DNA from: Endocalyx cinctus
Lineage: Eukaryota; Ascomycota; Sordariomycetes; Amphisphaeriales; Apiosporaceae
Direction of reading: 5' to 3'
Assembly (NCBI GenBank): GCA_001600455.1
Contig: BCKC01000002.1
Span: 4,106,171-4,170,170 of the forward strand
Length of the DNA: 64,000 nt
Positions 1 to 11,182 of this stretch are shown here, piece by piece. Within the stretch, counting starts at the first letter, position 1, and the number at the start of each line of letters is the position of its first letter. The notes under the pieces are model-generated. The model saw only the letters and a list, made by a program, of their open reading frames with translations. It ran no database searches and was not told the origin of the DNA. The position numbers were made by a program, and so were the translations under genes.

Positions 1-1806
1 AGCCGAACCGTCTACCTAGGCAACATCCCACCTGACACTTCCGCCGAGGAGATTTTGGGTCATGTTCGCAGCGGTCAGATCGAATCCGTTCGCCTCCTCG
101 CCGACAAGAACTGTGCTTTCATCTCGTTCCTCGATGCGAACGCCGCTACTCACTTCCACTCCGATGCCATCTTGAAGAAGCTCTGCATCAAGGGTCAGGA
201 TGTGAAGATCGGCTGGGGTAAGCCTTCCCAGGTGCCTACCTCTGTCGCGCTTGCTGTGCAACAATCGGGCGCCTCGCGTAACGTGTACCTGGGTAACTTG
301 CCTGAGGAGATTACCGATGAGGAGTTGCGAGAGGATCTTGGCAAGTTCGGAGCTATCGACACAATCAAGCTGGTTCGCGAGAAGAACATTGCTTTCATTC
401 ATTTCTTGTCGATCGCCAATGCCATGAAAGCCGTTCAACAACTGCCGCAGGAAGCTAAGTGGCAGTCGCCCCGCCGAGTGTACTACGGAAAGGACCGCTG
501 TGCCTATGTGTCTAAGACACAGCAGCAGAACGCGGCCCAGTACTTGGGAATTGCTCCCGGCTATGCTCACATGCTGACCGGCCAGGATCGCGATGTTATT
601 TCCAGCGCGCTTGCCCAACAATCCGTTGCCGCCGCTGCCGTTGCGACCACGGCAGGTGGTATCAACAACCTTGGCAACAGGACCATCTACCTAGGAAACA
701 TTCACCCCGAGACCACCATCGAGGAGATCTGCAACGTTGTACGAGGAGGTTTACTTCACCACATTCGATACATTCCGGATAAGCACATCTGCTTCGTAAC
801 CTTCATTGATCCTACCGCCGCTGCTTCTTTCTACGCGTTGAGCAACTTGCAGGGCCTGATGATTCACAACCGTCGCCTCAAGATTGGCTGGGGAAAGCAC
901 TCCGGTGCTCTCCCCCCTGCTATCGCCTTGGCCGTCAGTGGAGGTGCTTCCCGAAATGTCTACATCGGCAACCTCGACGAAACCTGGACGGAAGAGAGGC
1001 TGCGCCAAGATTTCACCGAATACGGAGAGATTGAGTTGGTTAATACGTTGCGTGAGAAGAGCTGCGCCTTCGTCAATTTCACTAACATTGCCAATGCGAT
1101 CAAGGCGATCGAAGCGATTCGAAGCAAGGATGAGTACAAGAAGTTCAAGGTCAACTTCGGAAAAGACCGTTGCGGAAACCAGCCCCGACAACTTCAGCAG
1201 TCGTCGTCGCAAGCTCAGTCTCCTCGCGGGGAAGGTGTTCCATCGCCCCCTCCCGGTAGCGGCAGTGGCAGCGGCAACTCGCCCACCAACCCGACCTCCC
1301 CCCAGTCAGCCAGCGGTGCTAGCTTGTTCGCTAACGGCAACAACCCTCTCACCATGTATTTGAGTCAGATGTCCCAGCAGGCCCAGCACCAACAACAGCA
1401 ACAAAACCAGATTTTGGCCTCGCAACAGGCTGCCTTATTTGGCACGGCCGCCTCGTCTCCCAATGAGCTGACGCTTGAGATTCCCCAGCACAGCTCCGGA
1501 CACGGCCAGTCTGCTAGTATCTCGAACGGATACCCCAATGCCCCGGCATCCGCTACCACTACCGTCGGTGGATTCTTGGCACCCGGTAACGGTCGCGGGT
1601 CTCACAGCAGGGCTGTAAGTCTGCCCGTTTTCGCCCCTGGTTTCGAAAATGGTGGCAACAGCCCCATCAGCCCCATCGGAGCGCCCGGCGATTCGGAGCG
1701 TCGAGGACACCAGTATCAGTCGAGCTATGGTGGAGTAGGTTCTGGGCTGGGTCTTGCGATCCAGGGCGGCTTGAACGGATGGGTAGAAGAGGAAGTCGCA
1801 AACTAA
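1..1806 (+). CDS. Nrd1/Mrn1-like RNA-binding protein with four RRMs (5' partial)
   Basis: The gene is cut by the left edge. The frame is open from base 1, so the coding part runs 1-1806 (at least 601 residues), and TTG at 55 is not the start. Four RNA recognition motifs are visible at about residues 3-75, 92-165, 226-305 and 317-390. Each opens with an RNP2-like (V/I)Y(L/I)GN core and carries RNP1-like strands such as CAFISF, IAFIHF, ICFVTF and CAFVNF. The C-terminal third is low-complexity, rich in Ser, Gly, Pro and Gln, with a poly-Q stretch near residue 460. This architecture matches fission-yeast Nrd1 and budding-yeast Mrn1, cytoplasmic mRNA-binding proteins that control differentiation and stress mRNAs. 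Assignment to that group is an inference from domain count and motif style. The part visible is intronless. Confidence 0.88.
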   Translation, partial: SRTVYLGNIPPDTSAEEILGHVRSGQIESVRLLADKNCAFISFLDANAATHFHSDAILKKLCIKGQDVKIGWGKPSQVPTSVALAVQQSGASRNVYLGNLPEEITDEELREDLGKFGAIDTIKLVREKNIAFIHFLSIANAMKAVQQLPQEAKWQSPRRVYYGKDRCAYVSKTQQQNAAQYLGIAPGYAHMLTGQDRDVISSALAQQSVAAAAVATTAGGINNLGNRTIYLGNIHPETTIEEICNVVRGGLLHHIRYIPDKHICFVTFIDPTAAASFYALSNLQGLMIHNRRLKIGWGKHSGALPPAIALAVSGGASRNVYIGNLDETWTEERLRQDFTEYGEIELVNTLREKSCAFVNFTNIANAIKAIEAIRSKDEYKKFKVNFGKDRCGNQPRQLQQSSSQAQSPRGEGVPSPPPGSGSGSGNSPTNPTSPQSASGASLFANGNNPLTMYLSQMSQQAQHQQQQQNQILASQQAALFGTAASSPNELTLEIPQHSSGHGQSASISNGYPNAPASATTTVGGFLAPGNGRGSHSRAVSLPVFAPGFENGGNSPISPIGAPGDSERRGHQYQSSYGGVGSGLGLAIQGGLNGWVEEEVAN

Positions 1807-2782
1807 AGTGAAAATTCCAATTCACAAATGAAAGAGAAAAAACGGATGATATGGTTGAATTAATATGTTGTAATTGCTTCGTTGATTTTATCTGGCGTTA
1901 TCTATCGGACACTCAAATGGCGATGTTTCACATTTTCAATTATCCCTCGGTTGTGCAGTTCTTTTCAGAGATATGATTGAGATATGGACGAACATGTAGA
2001 TGAGATCTCTCGTTAAAACAATTATGCTGAAGCAATGAGCCTAGGGTTGCTGAGTCTTCTATAGATGGTTATTCCAAGGGTGGGTGGCAAGCTCTTGGAT
2101 TAACAAGGATTCCTCGAAACGCAGGAGAGATCCCACGTTAGCTGTGGTAGAGAGGGGAGGTATGAGATGAAATAGATCTAGGGACCTGATGGAATGAAGT
2201 GAGTGAGAGAGTATTATCCAATAGTTATAGCCATATATAGGTATATCTAATGGAGAGAAGGAGATAATTCATGATTAGTATTTATCTATTAAGACAGCAA
2301 GCGTGCATATCGAGCATTCCCAAAACGGACCATGCTCTTAGCGAACAGTACTCCGTAGTGAGTAATCTGTTTAATTTGAACTGTGGTTTGAGAAGACGAA
2401 CGACTTATGGTATCCATGCCTGTTTTCTTACAACTACGGATTCCTAGTACTATAGAATCTTTGACTTACCTTTGTAGTAGCTTTTGAGAACGTATATGTA
2501 CAACGCTTAAAAGAACACAATAATCTCATGATATTAGACAGGAATGCATTTGTTTCATCATCAAGTTCATCATTCAATAAGTGTCGCGTGCTATGCATAC
2601 AGATCAAGTGTGTATGTATAGGTGGACAGACATATATACAGAAGATTACGCTTCTCCGTAAGCCCTCAAGGGGTGTCTTAAATAATTATCCAACTGCACA
2701 GCGTTCATTCTTCCTCTCCTTTTCTGGAGGAGGTTGAGATTAATAATTTTGTCCACCCCCCTTTTTCTTTTATCCTTTCTTA
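1807..2782. other. Convergent intergenic region
   Basis: This AT-rich gap between two converging genes should hold the 3' UTRs of the RRM protein gene (+) and the acid phosphatase gene (-). No convincing ORF, tRNA or repeat was seen. One copy of the dispersed TACTCCGTA-type motif lies at about 2349. Confidence 0.6.
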
Positions 2783-4369
2783 TTAGTATCCAGCAGGTTC
2801 CGGCTTCGGGGGGAAAGCGGAACCGCGGACGTTGGTACCGCACTGGGCCCTCCAGTCGCGAGGCACGAACTTGTCGACGATGGACTTGAAGGCGGCGAGG
2901 GTGCAGAAGCTCTCGTCCCCTTCCAGGTGGTTCCCGGGCGTCCGACAGCCGGGTACGGTGACCACCTCGTCGTTATACCGTATCCGTACGTAATACCCGT
3001 CCAGCTTAGCGTGCTCTTGCGGCGTCAGCTTTTCCGTGGGCTTACGTCCGATCCCTCCGGGGGGCGCGTTACCGGGCTTGGCCGCCGGCGACGACGAGGA
3101 AAAGAGCGAGCCGAACCAGCTGGTATTTTTTGTTGGCGGTGCGGGTTTGGGGGTCTGCGACGGCGTCGCGGCGGCTATCCTCGAGGGGTCGCGGAACATC
3201 TCGATGGCGACGTGGCTCGTGTACGGCGGCCACTTATCCGTGTCGAAGGCGCCCAAGCTCGCCAGCGTCGCGGCCAGCGTCGTGTCGTGGCATCCGCTGA
3301 GCCCGAAGCGTACGGGCGTAGCTTCTTTTCCCTTCCTCAGCGAAGGCGAGGCCAGATCCCGCGCGACCTCGTACTCGCCGTCGGCCGTGGACCGCTCGGC
3401 GCTGCCGACCATGCGGCCCACGACGTCCCCCAGCAGGCCGCCGATCCCGAGCATCCGGTACTCGCGGCTCTCCTTGTACCCGGCGAACCACTCCTCGACG
3501 CCGATCCTCTCGATCACGTCGCGGCCTCGGCCGTCGTAAAACTCCCGCGGCAGGCGCGTCTCGGGCCCGTGCGCGAGCGTCGAGTTGATCGTGTCCATGA
3601 TCCCGCTCAGCCGGGGCCGCGAGTCGACCGCGACCTTTTGCGGCTTCCCGTCGGCTCCCTCGGGCATCCACTTGCCGTACAGCGCGTCGAGGTAGCGCAT
3701 CTCGTCGGTGCCGTTCCAGCGCTCGGCCGCCCTCTGGGCGAACGCCCGCGCCAGCGCGGCGAACCGGCGGCAGTTGCCTTCGTTCGGGAAGAGCGTCTCG
3801 TCGCCGGGGGCGCGCGCGAGGATCGTCGGCGGCGGGAAGTCGGGCGCGCGCGCCGAGGGCGGGTACATGCCCGCGAAGGTCTCCTGCAGGGAGTCGAGGG
3901 CGCGCGGGATCGGCGTCGCCCGGAGGTAGAGCGCGTCGGCGTCGGACAGAGTCGGCGGCATGAACCGCAGCCGGTCGACGTACAGCTGGCGCAGGCGCAC
4001 GCCCAAATCGTACGTCGTCTCGCGGCCGCGGTCCGTCAGCATGCCCATGTCGCACACGGCGTCGACCTCGCCGCGCGGGCCCTCGGCCAAGGCCGGGCCG
4101 TCCTCGGCGTCGAAGGTTTCCATGCGTCGCCGCCACTCCATCGTCGTGAATTTTTTCGTCGACCCGTCGAGGACGACGGACCGGAGGTGCCGCGCCGCCG
4201 TGCAGTACGGCCAGAAGGGGGCGAGGCCGGCGTTTTGGAAGCGCGAGGAGACGGGCGTGCGCTCGCCGTGGCGCAGGAGCACTTGCACGAGCTGGAGCTC
4301 GAGGTGAGGGGGGTAGAGCTTGCGGAGCTCGTCTTGCGTGTAAGGGGGTCGGGGGGTGAGTGTCGTCAT
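2783..4369 (-). CDS. Histidine acid phosphatase family protein
   Basis: An intronless 528-residue ORF. The catalytic signature RHGERTPV lies at residues 34-41; its histidine is the phospho-acceptor in branch-2 histidine phosphatases. The proton-donor HD pair lies in the motif GCHDTTLAATLASLG near residue 360. There is no obvious signal peptide, which suggests an intracellular enzyme like the lysophosphatidic acid phosphatase type 6 (ACP6) subgroup rather than a secreted phytase. That sub-assignment is an inference. An insert rich in Pro, Lys and Ser around residues 405-450 looks disordered. The gene is strikingly GC-rich compared with flanking DNA, which creates a long spurious antisense ORF. 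It is divergent from the PPR gene, with a 629-bp shared promoter. Confidence 0.88.
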   Translation of the reverse strand: MTTLTPRPPYTQDELRKLYPPHLELQLVQVLLRHGERTPVSSRFQNAGLAPFWPYCTAARHLRSVVLDGSTKKFTTMEWRRRMETFDAEDGPALAEGPRGEVDAVCDMGMLTDRGRETTYDLGVRLRQLYVDRLRFMPPTLSDADALYLRATPIPRALDSLQETFAGMYPPSARAPDFPPPTILARAPGDETLFPNEGNCRRFAALARAFAQRAAERWNGTDEMRYLDALYGKWMPEGADGKPQKVAVDSRPRLSGIMDTINSTLAHGPETRLPREFYDGRGRDVIERIGVEEWFAGYKESREYRMLGIGGLLGDVVGRMVGSAERSTADGEYEVARDLASPSLRKGKEATPVRFGLSGCHDTTLAATLASLGAFDTDKWPPYTSHVAIEMFRDPSRIAAATPSQTPKPAPPTKNTSWFGSLFSSSSPAAKPGNAPPGGIGRKPTEKLTPQEHAKLDGYYVRIRYNDEVVTVPGCRTPGNHLEGDESFCTLAAFKSIVDKFVPRDWRAQCGTNVRGSAFPPKPEPAGY

Positions 4370-4998
4370 GGTTGGTTGGCTGGGTTGATTGGTGGCGGTC
4401 GTGGTGGTATAGTGGCGTTTGGTGATTGTCGGTGAGCTTTAAGGTAGCTATGTACTGTGCTGTGCTGTATGTAACTCTCGAATCTGCCTATTCCCTCTCT
4501 TTTTAATTCCTAGACCTACGAGGATTTTCGAAGGAGGAAACGAGGTAAGTAGACGTGATACTCTTAATTGAATAGAAGGTTATTTAACTTATATGATGAG
4601 TTTATTTTCTCTCATCTAAAGTAACTCTCTCCTCGAGTATGTATAGGCATTCTTTCGTGTTACCAGTACAATTGACAACGACCTGAGACATCCCACCAGT
4701 GGAGACATGTGAATATGCATAATTCGAGCTGTTTATAATAACTTTTATAGAAATAATACTGTCTATATACATTATACGTATACTAGCTTAAATCCGAAAT
4801 GGTCCAAGCTTTGGATAATCTGACTGACTGGAACTTTCTTAGATCCATTTTTTTTTCGGGTTACATTGTATACGCGCATATATCTACTTCATTTTTTTTT
4901 AATATATAGATTTATATTCTTAAAGAATTTAATAGATGAGATTTATACATCTATGGACTCATGGTTTTCGGTAACCATACCCATTCCTCATAGATGTC
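4370..4998. promoter_or_regulatory. Divergent promoter region, acid phosphatase / PPR gene
   Basis: A 629-bp AT-rich interval between divergently transcribed genes, holding both promoters and 5' leaders. A poly-T run lies at about 4850-4857. No specific factor site stands out. Confidence 0.5.
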
Positions 4999-7722
4999 AT
5001 GACAGGTTCAAAATCAATCTGTTTATTTTGCCGTCGCCGACTCATCAGTGAAACATTATCATCGCAGGTGACGATACAATGGCAGACTCGAACCCGCCCC
5101 GTCCGCTTCCAATCGACTGTCACTCGTCGGGGAAACGATGTTGCCGCCACCCCAGACCCGGACTTATCGCCTCCTTCCTCTATTTCGATTCGAAGGGTAG
5201 CGGCCGATACGAAACGGTCTCCTCATAAGCTTCAGCCACCACAAAATCCTTACATTCCTAGTCAAAAGTCACGCAGTCCAAAAGCCTCGAGATCGCCGTC
5301 CACGTATAGAGTTCCAACCGCCGTTGGCTCCATTGGCTCCGGTTCTATGGATTCCCTCTTTCAAAGTATCGTCCAAGAACAACATTCAAGAACGCAAGAT
5401 AACCTCCCGCGCGAGGATATCAGCAACGCCGAGCATACCCCCAAAGTGATTAGCGTAGCTCTGGTTCAAGGGATCTCCACTCTGCAAGATATGGTTAACA
5501 ACGCAGTTCCCATCCAATCTACTTTCGACTACCTCAAGACGAACGTATACCCTATGGTGCAAGACGAAGGCGTTTACATACCTGGGGTCTTTTACTCCAC
5601 CGTCTCGCGTGTCCTAGACAGGACGTTCACCGCCAAGACCGCAGACATGTATAACCCGTCTCTCCCGACTGTGTCCGACATCTCTAGAATATATGCCGAT
5701 ATTGGCCAGCTACAGCCTGGTAGATGGGCCATGCTTGTAGGGCAGCTGTTAACGAAGATATTGGAAATTAACGACGTCAAGAACAAAGAAGTAGAACCCT
5801 TCTTGAATGGTGCTACTCGGAGTGAGCGGAAGGAGATGATGCTTATAGATCTTATCGAAGCTTGGAAAGTTCTTTCAATGCCTCGAATCCGGTTTTCCGG
5901 AACCGATGAAGGTGATCTTACCGATGGCTTCTGGTTTCCGAGGCTTGACAAGTTCTCCCTTCATCGCTTTTCTGGGAGAGGCAACTTCTCGGCCGCATTT
6001 TCTAGTGCTTTCCCCCAATACCCGACCATGCAGATGGGATCTACTCCGTCTTCTCTCGCCTTAGCAACGTACATAGTGTTGACTGATTCTCGGATAACCG
6101 ACGAGAAGACGAAAAGGCGCGCGGCCCGTTTTCTATCCAAGATACAAGATCTGATTACACTTGTACAACCACAAGAAAAAACTCTCCAAAGACTTGTATT
6201 GCACTCGTTTCCTGTACTAAAGGAATACGTAAGGTCTGAATGGCCTCTATTGAAAGCTCGCCTAAAAGATGATGCGCTGGTGGCACACTCGAGTAGACAC
6301 GGCGATTCGTTTCAAAGACGAGGTCTAATTTCCACCGATTCGTCAGATTTTGCTACGGCGTCGGTAGCAGGCCGTCTTCACACAGCCTACTTAGCTCGCA
6401 ATACCACCGAAGTGGATAGATTATGGACCGAGTTTGTGGGTGATATTAATTCCATAACGCAAGAAAGAGCGGAGGAATTGAGGAATGAAGTTGACCTCAT
6501 ACATCGCTTCATCAACATACGAATGGCCTTGGACCAGCCTGATAAAGTAATGGGCGTGTGGAAATTACTTGGAAAAATCGGAATGCAACCGACGCTGAAG
6601 ACTTGGACTGCTTTGCTAGACGGGTGCAAAAAGGCACGGAACCTCCATGGATTGAAAAATATTTGGTCGAAACTCGTCCACTCTGGCCTCAAGTTGGACG
6701 TGCCGATATGGACTACTCGTATAGCCGGCTTAATTGAGGCTGGCGCTTTCCAGGAAGGTCTGAAAGCTTTGGACGAGATGGTTGCCTTATGGAATAAGGG
6801 ACACGGGAAGGATCGAAGAAACCCTGCCGCCGTGGAGCCTTCGATAGCACCCGTCAATGCAGCTCTGTCTGGACTTCTCAAGATGAACCAATCCTCGGTG
6901 GCTGAGCAGCTCGTAACCTGGGCAGATGAACATGGTATAAAACCTGACATTTACACTTTTAACACGCTCTTGCGACCCTTGATTCGCGCCGAAAAGCATG
7001 CAGAAGCCGATAAGGTTTTTAACAAGATGAGGAAGTTTGGGGTTAACGCTGATGCGGCGACTTTCACCATCATCCTCGACGGCCTATTTCCGAAGGGTTA
7101 CGAATCTTGGCGCTCGGAAGAGGAATCGAAGGAAATCTTCTCGGATGTGCTGACTCGGATGGAAGGTTTAGGGCTGAAGTCGAATATGCAGACTTATGGC
7201 AAGATAATACACTTGCTGCTACAAGCAGACTCTCACCACGCGACGAAGTGGGTTCTCGATCGACTCTGGGCCGAGGGTCATGAGCTAACCCCGCACATCT
7301 ACACCATGCTGGTAAATCACTACTTTAGAGATTCCAAGAAATTAGACTGGATAGAGTCACTTCTGCTGAGACGCAAGATGCTCGACTTCGACGATCTTGA
7401 TCCTGTCCTCTACGAACGGCTCATGGTCGGGTGGGCCAACGTAGGTAAGGCCCGCAAGGCCATGGGTATCTACGACCGGATGATTAAAGCCGGTGCTAGT
7501 ATTGGGTTTCATACTCGCACCGCGCTGCTTCGGGCCCTACTCCGTCAACGTTATGAAGATGAATGGTCCCACGCCGCTTTAGTGAGACTCGTCAGCGATT
7601 CAAACAAGTTGGTTAAAGAGAATGGTCAGGCCAGGGATGAGGAACATCCCTTCTGGAAGCTGCTAAACGAACACGGAATCAACGCAGATGCTATCAAGGA
7701 AGATGATATACCCTCTTCCTAA
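4999..7722 (+). CDS. Mitochondrial pentatricopeptide repeat (PPR) protein
   Basis: An intronless 907-residue ORF. The first ~40 residues are rich in Arg, Ser and Thr with almost no acidic residues (RRRLISETLS, RTRPVRFQST), as expected of a mitochondrial presequence. Helical PPR-type repeats are visible from about residue 510 to 780. Examples are the units containing QPTLKTWTALLDGC, KPDIYTFNTLLRPLI and NADAATFTIILDGLF, each following the PPR pattern in which a residue pair near the repeat junction reads one RNA base. PPR proteins of fungi act in mitochondrial rRNA or mRNA maturation, stability or translation. I could not decide which yeast or Neurospora factor this corresponds to; CCM1/Dmr1-like is possible on length. 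The start at 4999 is the first ATG of the frame and precedes the presequence. Confidence 0.88.
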   Translation: MTGSKSICLFCRRRLISETLSSQVTIQWQTRTRPVRFQSTVTRRGNDVAATPDPDLSPPSSISIRRVAADTKRSPHKLQPPQNPYIPSQKSRSPKASRSPSTYRVPTAVGSIGSGSMDSLFQSIVQEQHSRTQDNLPREDISNAEHTPKVISVALVQGISTLQDMVNNAVPIQSTFDYLKTNVYPMVQDEGVYIPGVFYSTVSRVLDRTFTAKTADMYNPSLPTVSDISRIYADIGQLQPGRWAMLVGQLLTKILEINDVKNKEVEPFLNGATRSERKEMMLIDLIEAWKVLSMPRIRFSGTDEGDLTDGFWFPRLDKFSLHRFSGRGNFSAAFSSAFPQYPTMQMGSTPSSLALATYIVLTDSRITDEKTKRRAARFLSKIQDLITLVQPQEKTLQRLVLHSFPVLKEYVRSEWPLLKARLKDDALVAHSSRHGDSFQRRGLISTDSSDFATASVAGRLHTAYLARNTTEVDRLWTEFVGDINSITQERAEELRNEVDLIHRFINIRMALDQPDKVMGVWKLLGKIGMQPTLKTWTALLDGCKKARNLHGLKNIWSKLVHSGLKLDVPIWTTRIAGLIEAGAFQEGLKALDEMVALWNKGHGKDRRNPAAVEPSIAPVNAALSGLLKMNQSSVAEQLVTWADEHGIKPDIYTFNTLLRPLIRAEKHAEADKVFNKMRKFGVNADAATFTIILDGLFPKGYESWRSEEESKEIFSDVLTRMEGLGLKSNMQTYGKIIHLLLQADSHHATKWVLDRLWAEGHELTPHIYTMLVNHYFRDSKKLDWIESLLLRRKMLDFDDLDPVLYERLMVGWANVGKARKAMGIYDRMIKAGASIGFHTRTALLRALLRQRYEDEWSHAALVRLVSDSNKLVKENGQARDEEHPFWKLLNEHGINADAIKEDDIPSS

Positions 7723-8256
7723 TCCTTTTTCGGCATCTATTCGCTCCGTAAGTATAATACGACCCGTGACGCCATTTACTGAGAATGATTCGGATTATTG
7801 ATGTATATTTACTTTACGTGTAACATATTTCAAGTTTTACAATGATACCTCCTCCCTATATGTATATATCCCAACTGAATAGTTAATAAAGAAAAAAGAA
7901 AAAAAAAAGAACATCAGAACAAAACTTTTCTAGATGCTAGCGATAGATATGAACCATGTTGATATAGAAAATAAATTCCGCACTCAAATTTTATATCACT
8001 GATCAGCCATATAAAAAATAAGTTTCGTAATATCAAGACAATGTTGGATTTCATTCCATTAGTCTGTTCTCCCCTGATTCCCAAATGTCAAAGACAGAAC
8101 GCCCTGTTATAAGTAACTCCGTCACAAAATAAAAGACCCAGCCCATCCATTGCACAACGACTTGATCTTCATCACATAAACACGGGGTATATAACTATGT
8201 ACATATATAATTTCGGGAAACAAAGTAGAATAGAAGTAGTAGTAGAAGAGACACTA
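7723..8256. other. Convergent 3' intergenic region
   Basis: An AT-rich gap between the converging PPR (+) and MTW1 (-) genes. An AATAAA hexamer at 7885-7890 is a plausible polyadenylation element for the PPR transcript. Nothing else is recognisable. Confidence 0.5.
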
Positions 8257-9725
8257 TCACGAATCTTCCATCTCCACATCGTCATCATCACGACGGTCGT
8301 TTCCGTCGGCGGGATTTTTCATCGTCCTCGGCGTATTTCTGTTTTCATTATGATTCATCGTCTTCGTAGCTATAGTCGTAGTGGTCGTATTTGCATTAGT
8401 AGCAGCGGATTTAGGCGTACGCGCGTTAGAACTCGATCCGGCGACGTTACTAGTATTATTCTCCTCCAGCGCCGAAACGACCCTCTCGAGACGTTCCACC
8501 TCGCCCGGAGCGATCGGCCGATCGTCCCCCTGCCACTCGCCGTCGCGCACCTCGCCGTCCCGACCCAGCTCCAGGCCTTGCACCGTCTCGAGGTGGCGTC
8601 GGGTCGCGCTCTCGACGTACTCGGTGCGTTCGCGACGCCAATTTTTGGTCCTGCCGAATTTGCGATGACTCGCGTTTGGCGCGTCTTCGGCCGCAGAGTT
8701 GGAGTTCGTCGTCGAAGGTGACGGCGACGATAGATCGGGCGTCATGGTTCGCAGGGAGGTGGAGAGGGCCCGAAGCGCCTGCATCTGCGAGAGCGTGAAG
8801 GCCGTGGTCGTCTCCAGGGGGGTCGAGGCGCCGCCGCCGGCGACGGCGTCTTTGTCGTGCAGGAAAGCGAAGGGGCCCCTCTTTTTCGCGTTTTCGTTTT
8901 CGTTGTTGTTATTTTGTCCATTGACCGTAGCCGTCGTCGGGGAAGTAGAAGAGGACGGCGCGTCTTCGGTCTTGACGCGCGCTTCCGGCTCTACGAGGGC
9001 GCGCAGCGAGCCGAGGACCTTCTCGTTGCGCTCGCGCTCGGCGTGCAGGAGGGCGTTCAGCCGCATGCTCTCGCGCAGCTTGCGGCGGAGGTGGTTGACG
9101 GACGCGAGGGTCGGCTTGTGGCTATGACCGCCGGCGCCGTCATCCTCTTCTTCGCCGTTTTCTTCCCGGCGCCGTCGCTCTCGCTCTCGTTCTTCCTCCT
9201 CGTCCAGGACGGCGTCGAAATCTAACCCTTCGTAATGCCCTAGCCGGATCCAGTCCCGCACGTCGGCCGGGCGGACGCAGAAGATGTTTCGGAGGACGTA
9301 GATCTCGAACTTGTCGAAATTGCGGTCTATGCTCGCGCACAGCAGCGTCTCGAGCTGATGCGTGCCGGACTCGACCTCCGTCTTGGCGAGCTCGGCGGGG
9401 GATTGCTGGTTGGGGTTGTTGCTGTCGTCGTTGCGCGATCGGGATGGTTTGAAACCGAGGCTGGACGGCGGGGCGTTGAGGAGTCCTTGCTCTACGCTGT
9501 TGAGAGCTCGCTCGGCGAGGATGTTGATGCTGTTGATTATGTCGTCGATTAGACTCTACGATCGCGACAGGCGGTTAGTATCCGAATCGGTTAATAAGAA
9601 AAGAGCCGGTGCTTTTTGTTTTCTTTTGTGAGAGACAAAATAAAAAGCTAAATGGGGTGACTGACAACTGGGGGGTATCCAAAGTGCTCTGTCAAGAGTT
9701 CGGTATCTGAAGTAGCGGATGTCAT
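8257..9725 (-). CDS. MTW1: Mis12/Mtw1 kinetochore (MIND complex) subunit
   Basis: Two exons, complement(8257-9555, 9666-9725), encode 452 residues. Exon 1 is only 20 codons and ends in TEHFGYPPV; exon 2 opens SLIDDIINSINILAER and soon gives FDKFEIYVLRNIF and WIRLGHYEGL. These are hallmark blocks of the Mis12/Mtw1 N-terminal domain, which binds CENP-C and assembles the MIND/Mis12 complex linking centromeric chromatin to Ndc80. The 110-nt intron has donor GTCAGT, a TACTAAC branch site and acceptor CGTAG, and joins the conserved block exactly in frame. A Glu/Arg-rich coiled-coil part follows. The C-terminal ~150 residues are low-complexity with an acidic tail (DDDDVEMED). The longest in-frame piece without the intron lacks a true ATG, so the small first exon is needed. 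Confidence 0.93.
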
Positions 9726-10261
9726 CACGTTTACATTTCACTTTCAAAGATATAAATTTATAATCAATTAGTCTTGGTCGATATCGTCCCGTTATGTTCG
9801 CTGGCGATTGGTTAGGTATTGAGAAAATGATTATTGTCCTCGAAGTCAAAAGAAAAACGCGTCGCGACTTTTTCCTTCTTTTTCTGTCACATCCATACTT
9901 AATTATTTTAAGTCAATATTTTGTTTGGTTGGAGGGGGATCTTTAGTTCAAGCGCTATAATATACATAATATACCCTGTCCCACTGCTACGCTACAGGTG
10001 CTATAGTACCTTAAAATATAGCGGGGTTAGTACATAGTAGATCCCTCAGCAGTACGGAGTACAGGATACCCTAATATCTGAAGCCAATCACCACTTCTCC
10101 AACACATAATACGACCGACGTAGATCTTGAATAAAGGGTTCAGGTATCTACTTAATAAGAACATAGATGCTTATTCAAGACGGGTTATCACATAAGCTTG
10201 CAAATAATTCGACGGCTTAGAAGCTTGCAAAGCTACATTTTCCTCGAGCTCCCCCACGTTT
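9726..10261. other. MTW1 upstream region
   Basis: An AT-rich interval upstream of MTW1 with no gene seen. It contains a copy of the TACGGAGTA motif at about 10052-10064. Confidence 0.45.
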
Positions 10262-11182
10262 TCAAATACACGGATGACCAGTAGCGCACTTGAAATCGTT
10301 CTGGGTGTTCTCCCATACCTTATCTATCGTTTCGTCTTTCCTTTGGTGAACACTTTCGTTTTCTTTGTTTTTTTTTTTTTACTTATTCCCTTAGCTTCGT
10401 AGTCGATAGGGTACACACCACTCCTCGACTTACCGTCAGCTCCCACGGCTACCTCGATATCAAAAATAAGAGATATCTCGCGATCTCCAGGCCCCTAACC
10501 TCCTCGATTGGTATGAAAATCGTCATCACGAGCTTGAATATCGTTCTGCTGATAGCGGGAACTACACCTTCTGTCTCCTTCGACAGCCTGGTCTGCATAA
10601 AGCCCGGGTGGTGTATACGAACGATTCTTCTTCGGCTTGCCTCTAGAGTGCTACAAGCTAGGGTACTCGTAGAGACGACGTGAGGCTTTAAGTTAAGCAT
10701 ACCCAGGTTATTAGCTTGTAAATCATTCATATCAATGTAGCTTTCTTTATCCCTTGCAAGAACAATGGCGACGCAACGTAGGTCCTTGGCCTGTGTAAGC
10801 AAGGGCGATAGATCCACGACCAGTCTCATGCGCGCGTATTAGGATAATATCATGAGATAACTCAGGCCTTCTTCTGTATCTGCAGAACATAATTATTAAC
10901 TGAATATCCCGGCACACTTGATCGGCATTCTTAGAAATGCTGCCGCCGTACTTGACGAAATAATACTCACCTAGGGGGTCGAGCGTCTGCACATTCCTCA
11001 AAGTGCGATCGCTAGAGTCTTGCTTTCGGCCGGGTAAATAAATACGTGGCCGCGTAGTACATGTGACGAAATGTTCGAGAGACGTCTAGCCTATGCCGCT
11101 AGTAGCCCCGAAGAAGACGGCGACAAAAGCCCTTCGGGTAGCTCGGAACTTTGAATGCACGAATAGCTGTTAGACTGACCAT
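10262..11182 (-). pseudogene. Decayed short-chain dehydrogenase/reductase (SDR) pseudogene
   Basis: Read on the minus strand, blocks of a typical ~300-residue fungal SDR appear in the correct order but in different frames. They are an N-terminal MVSLTAIRA; the NAD(P)-binding glycine motif VAVFFGATSGIG; then GEYYFVKY and NADQVCRDIQ; a central LSPLLTQAKDLRCV; LKPHVVSTSTLA; HHPGFMQTRLS; and a C-terminal GVYPIDYEAKGISK followed by DKVWENTQNDF. A one-base T insertion lies just before the glycine motif, an in-frame TAG directly follows it, and at least two more frame changes occur. The gene is therefore dead. Its family metabolises small alcohols, ketones or secondary metabolites. Membership is clear from motif order, while exact specificity is unknown. 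No neighbouring biosynthetic genes accompany it. Confidence 0.8.

Noticed and set aside
2927..4435. 502-codon plus-strand ORF opposite the acid phosphatase
   Set aside because: Arg/Gly/Val-rich translation without any domain; it is the antisense shadow of a GC-rich gene whose own strand carries RHGERTPV and HD motifs.
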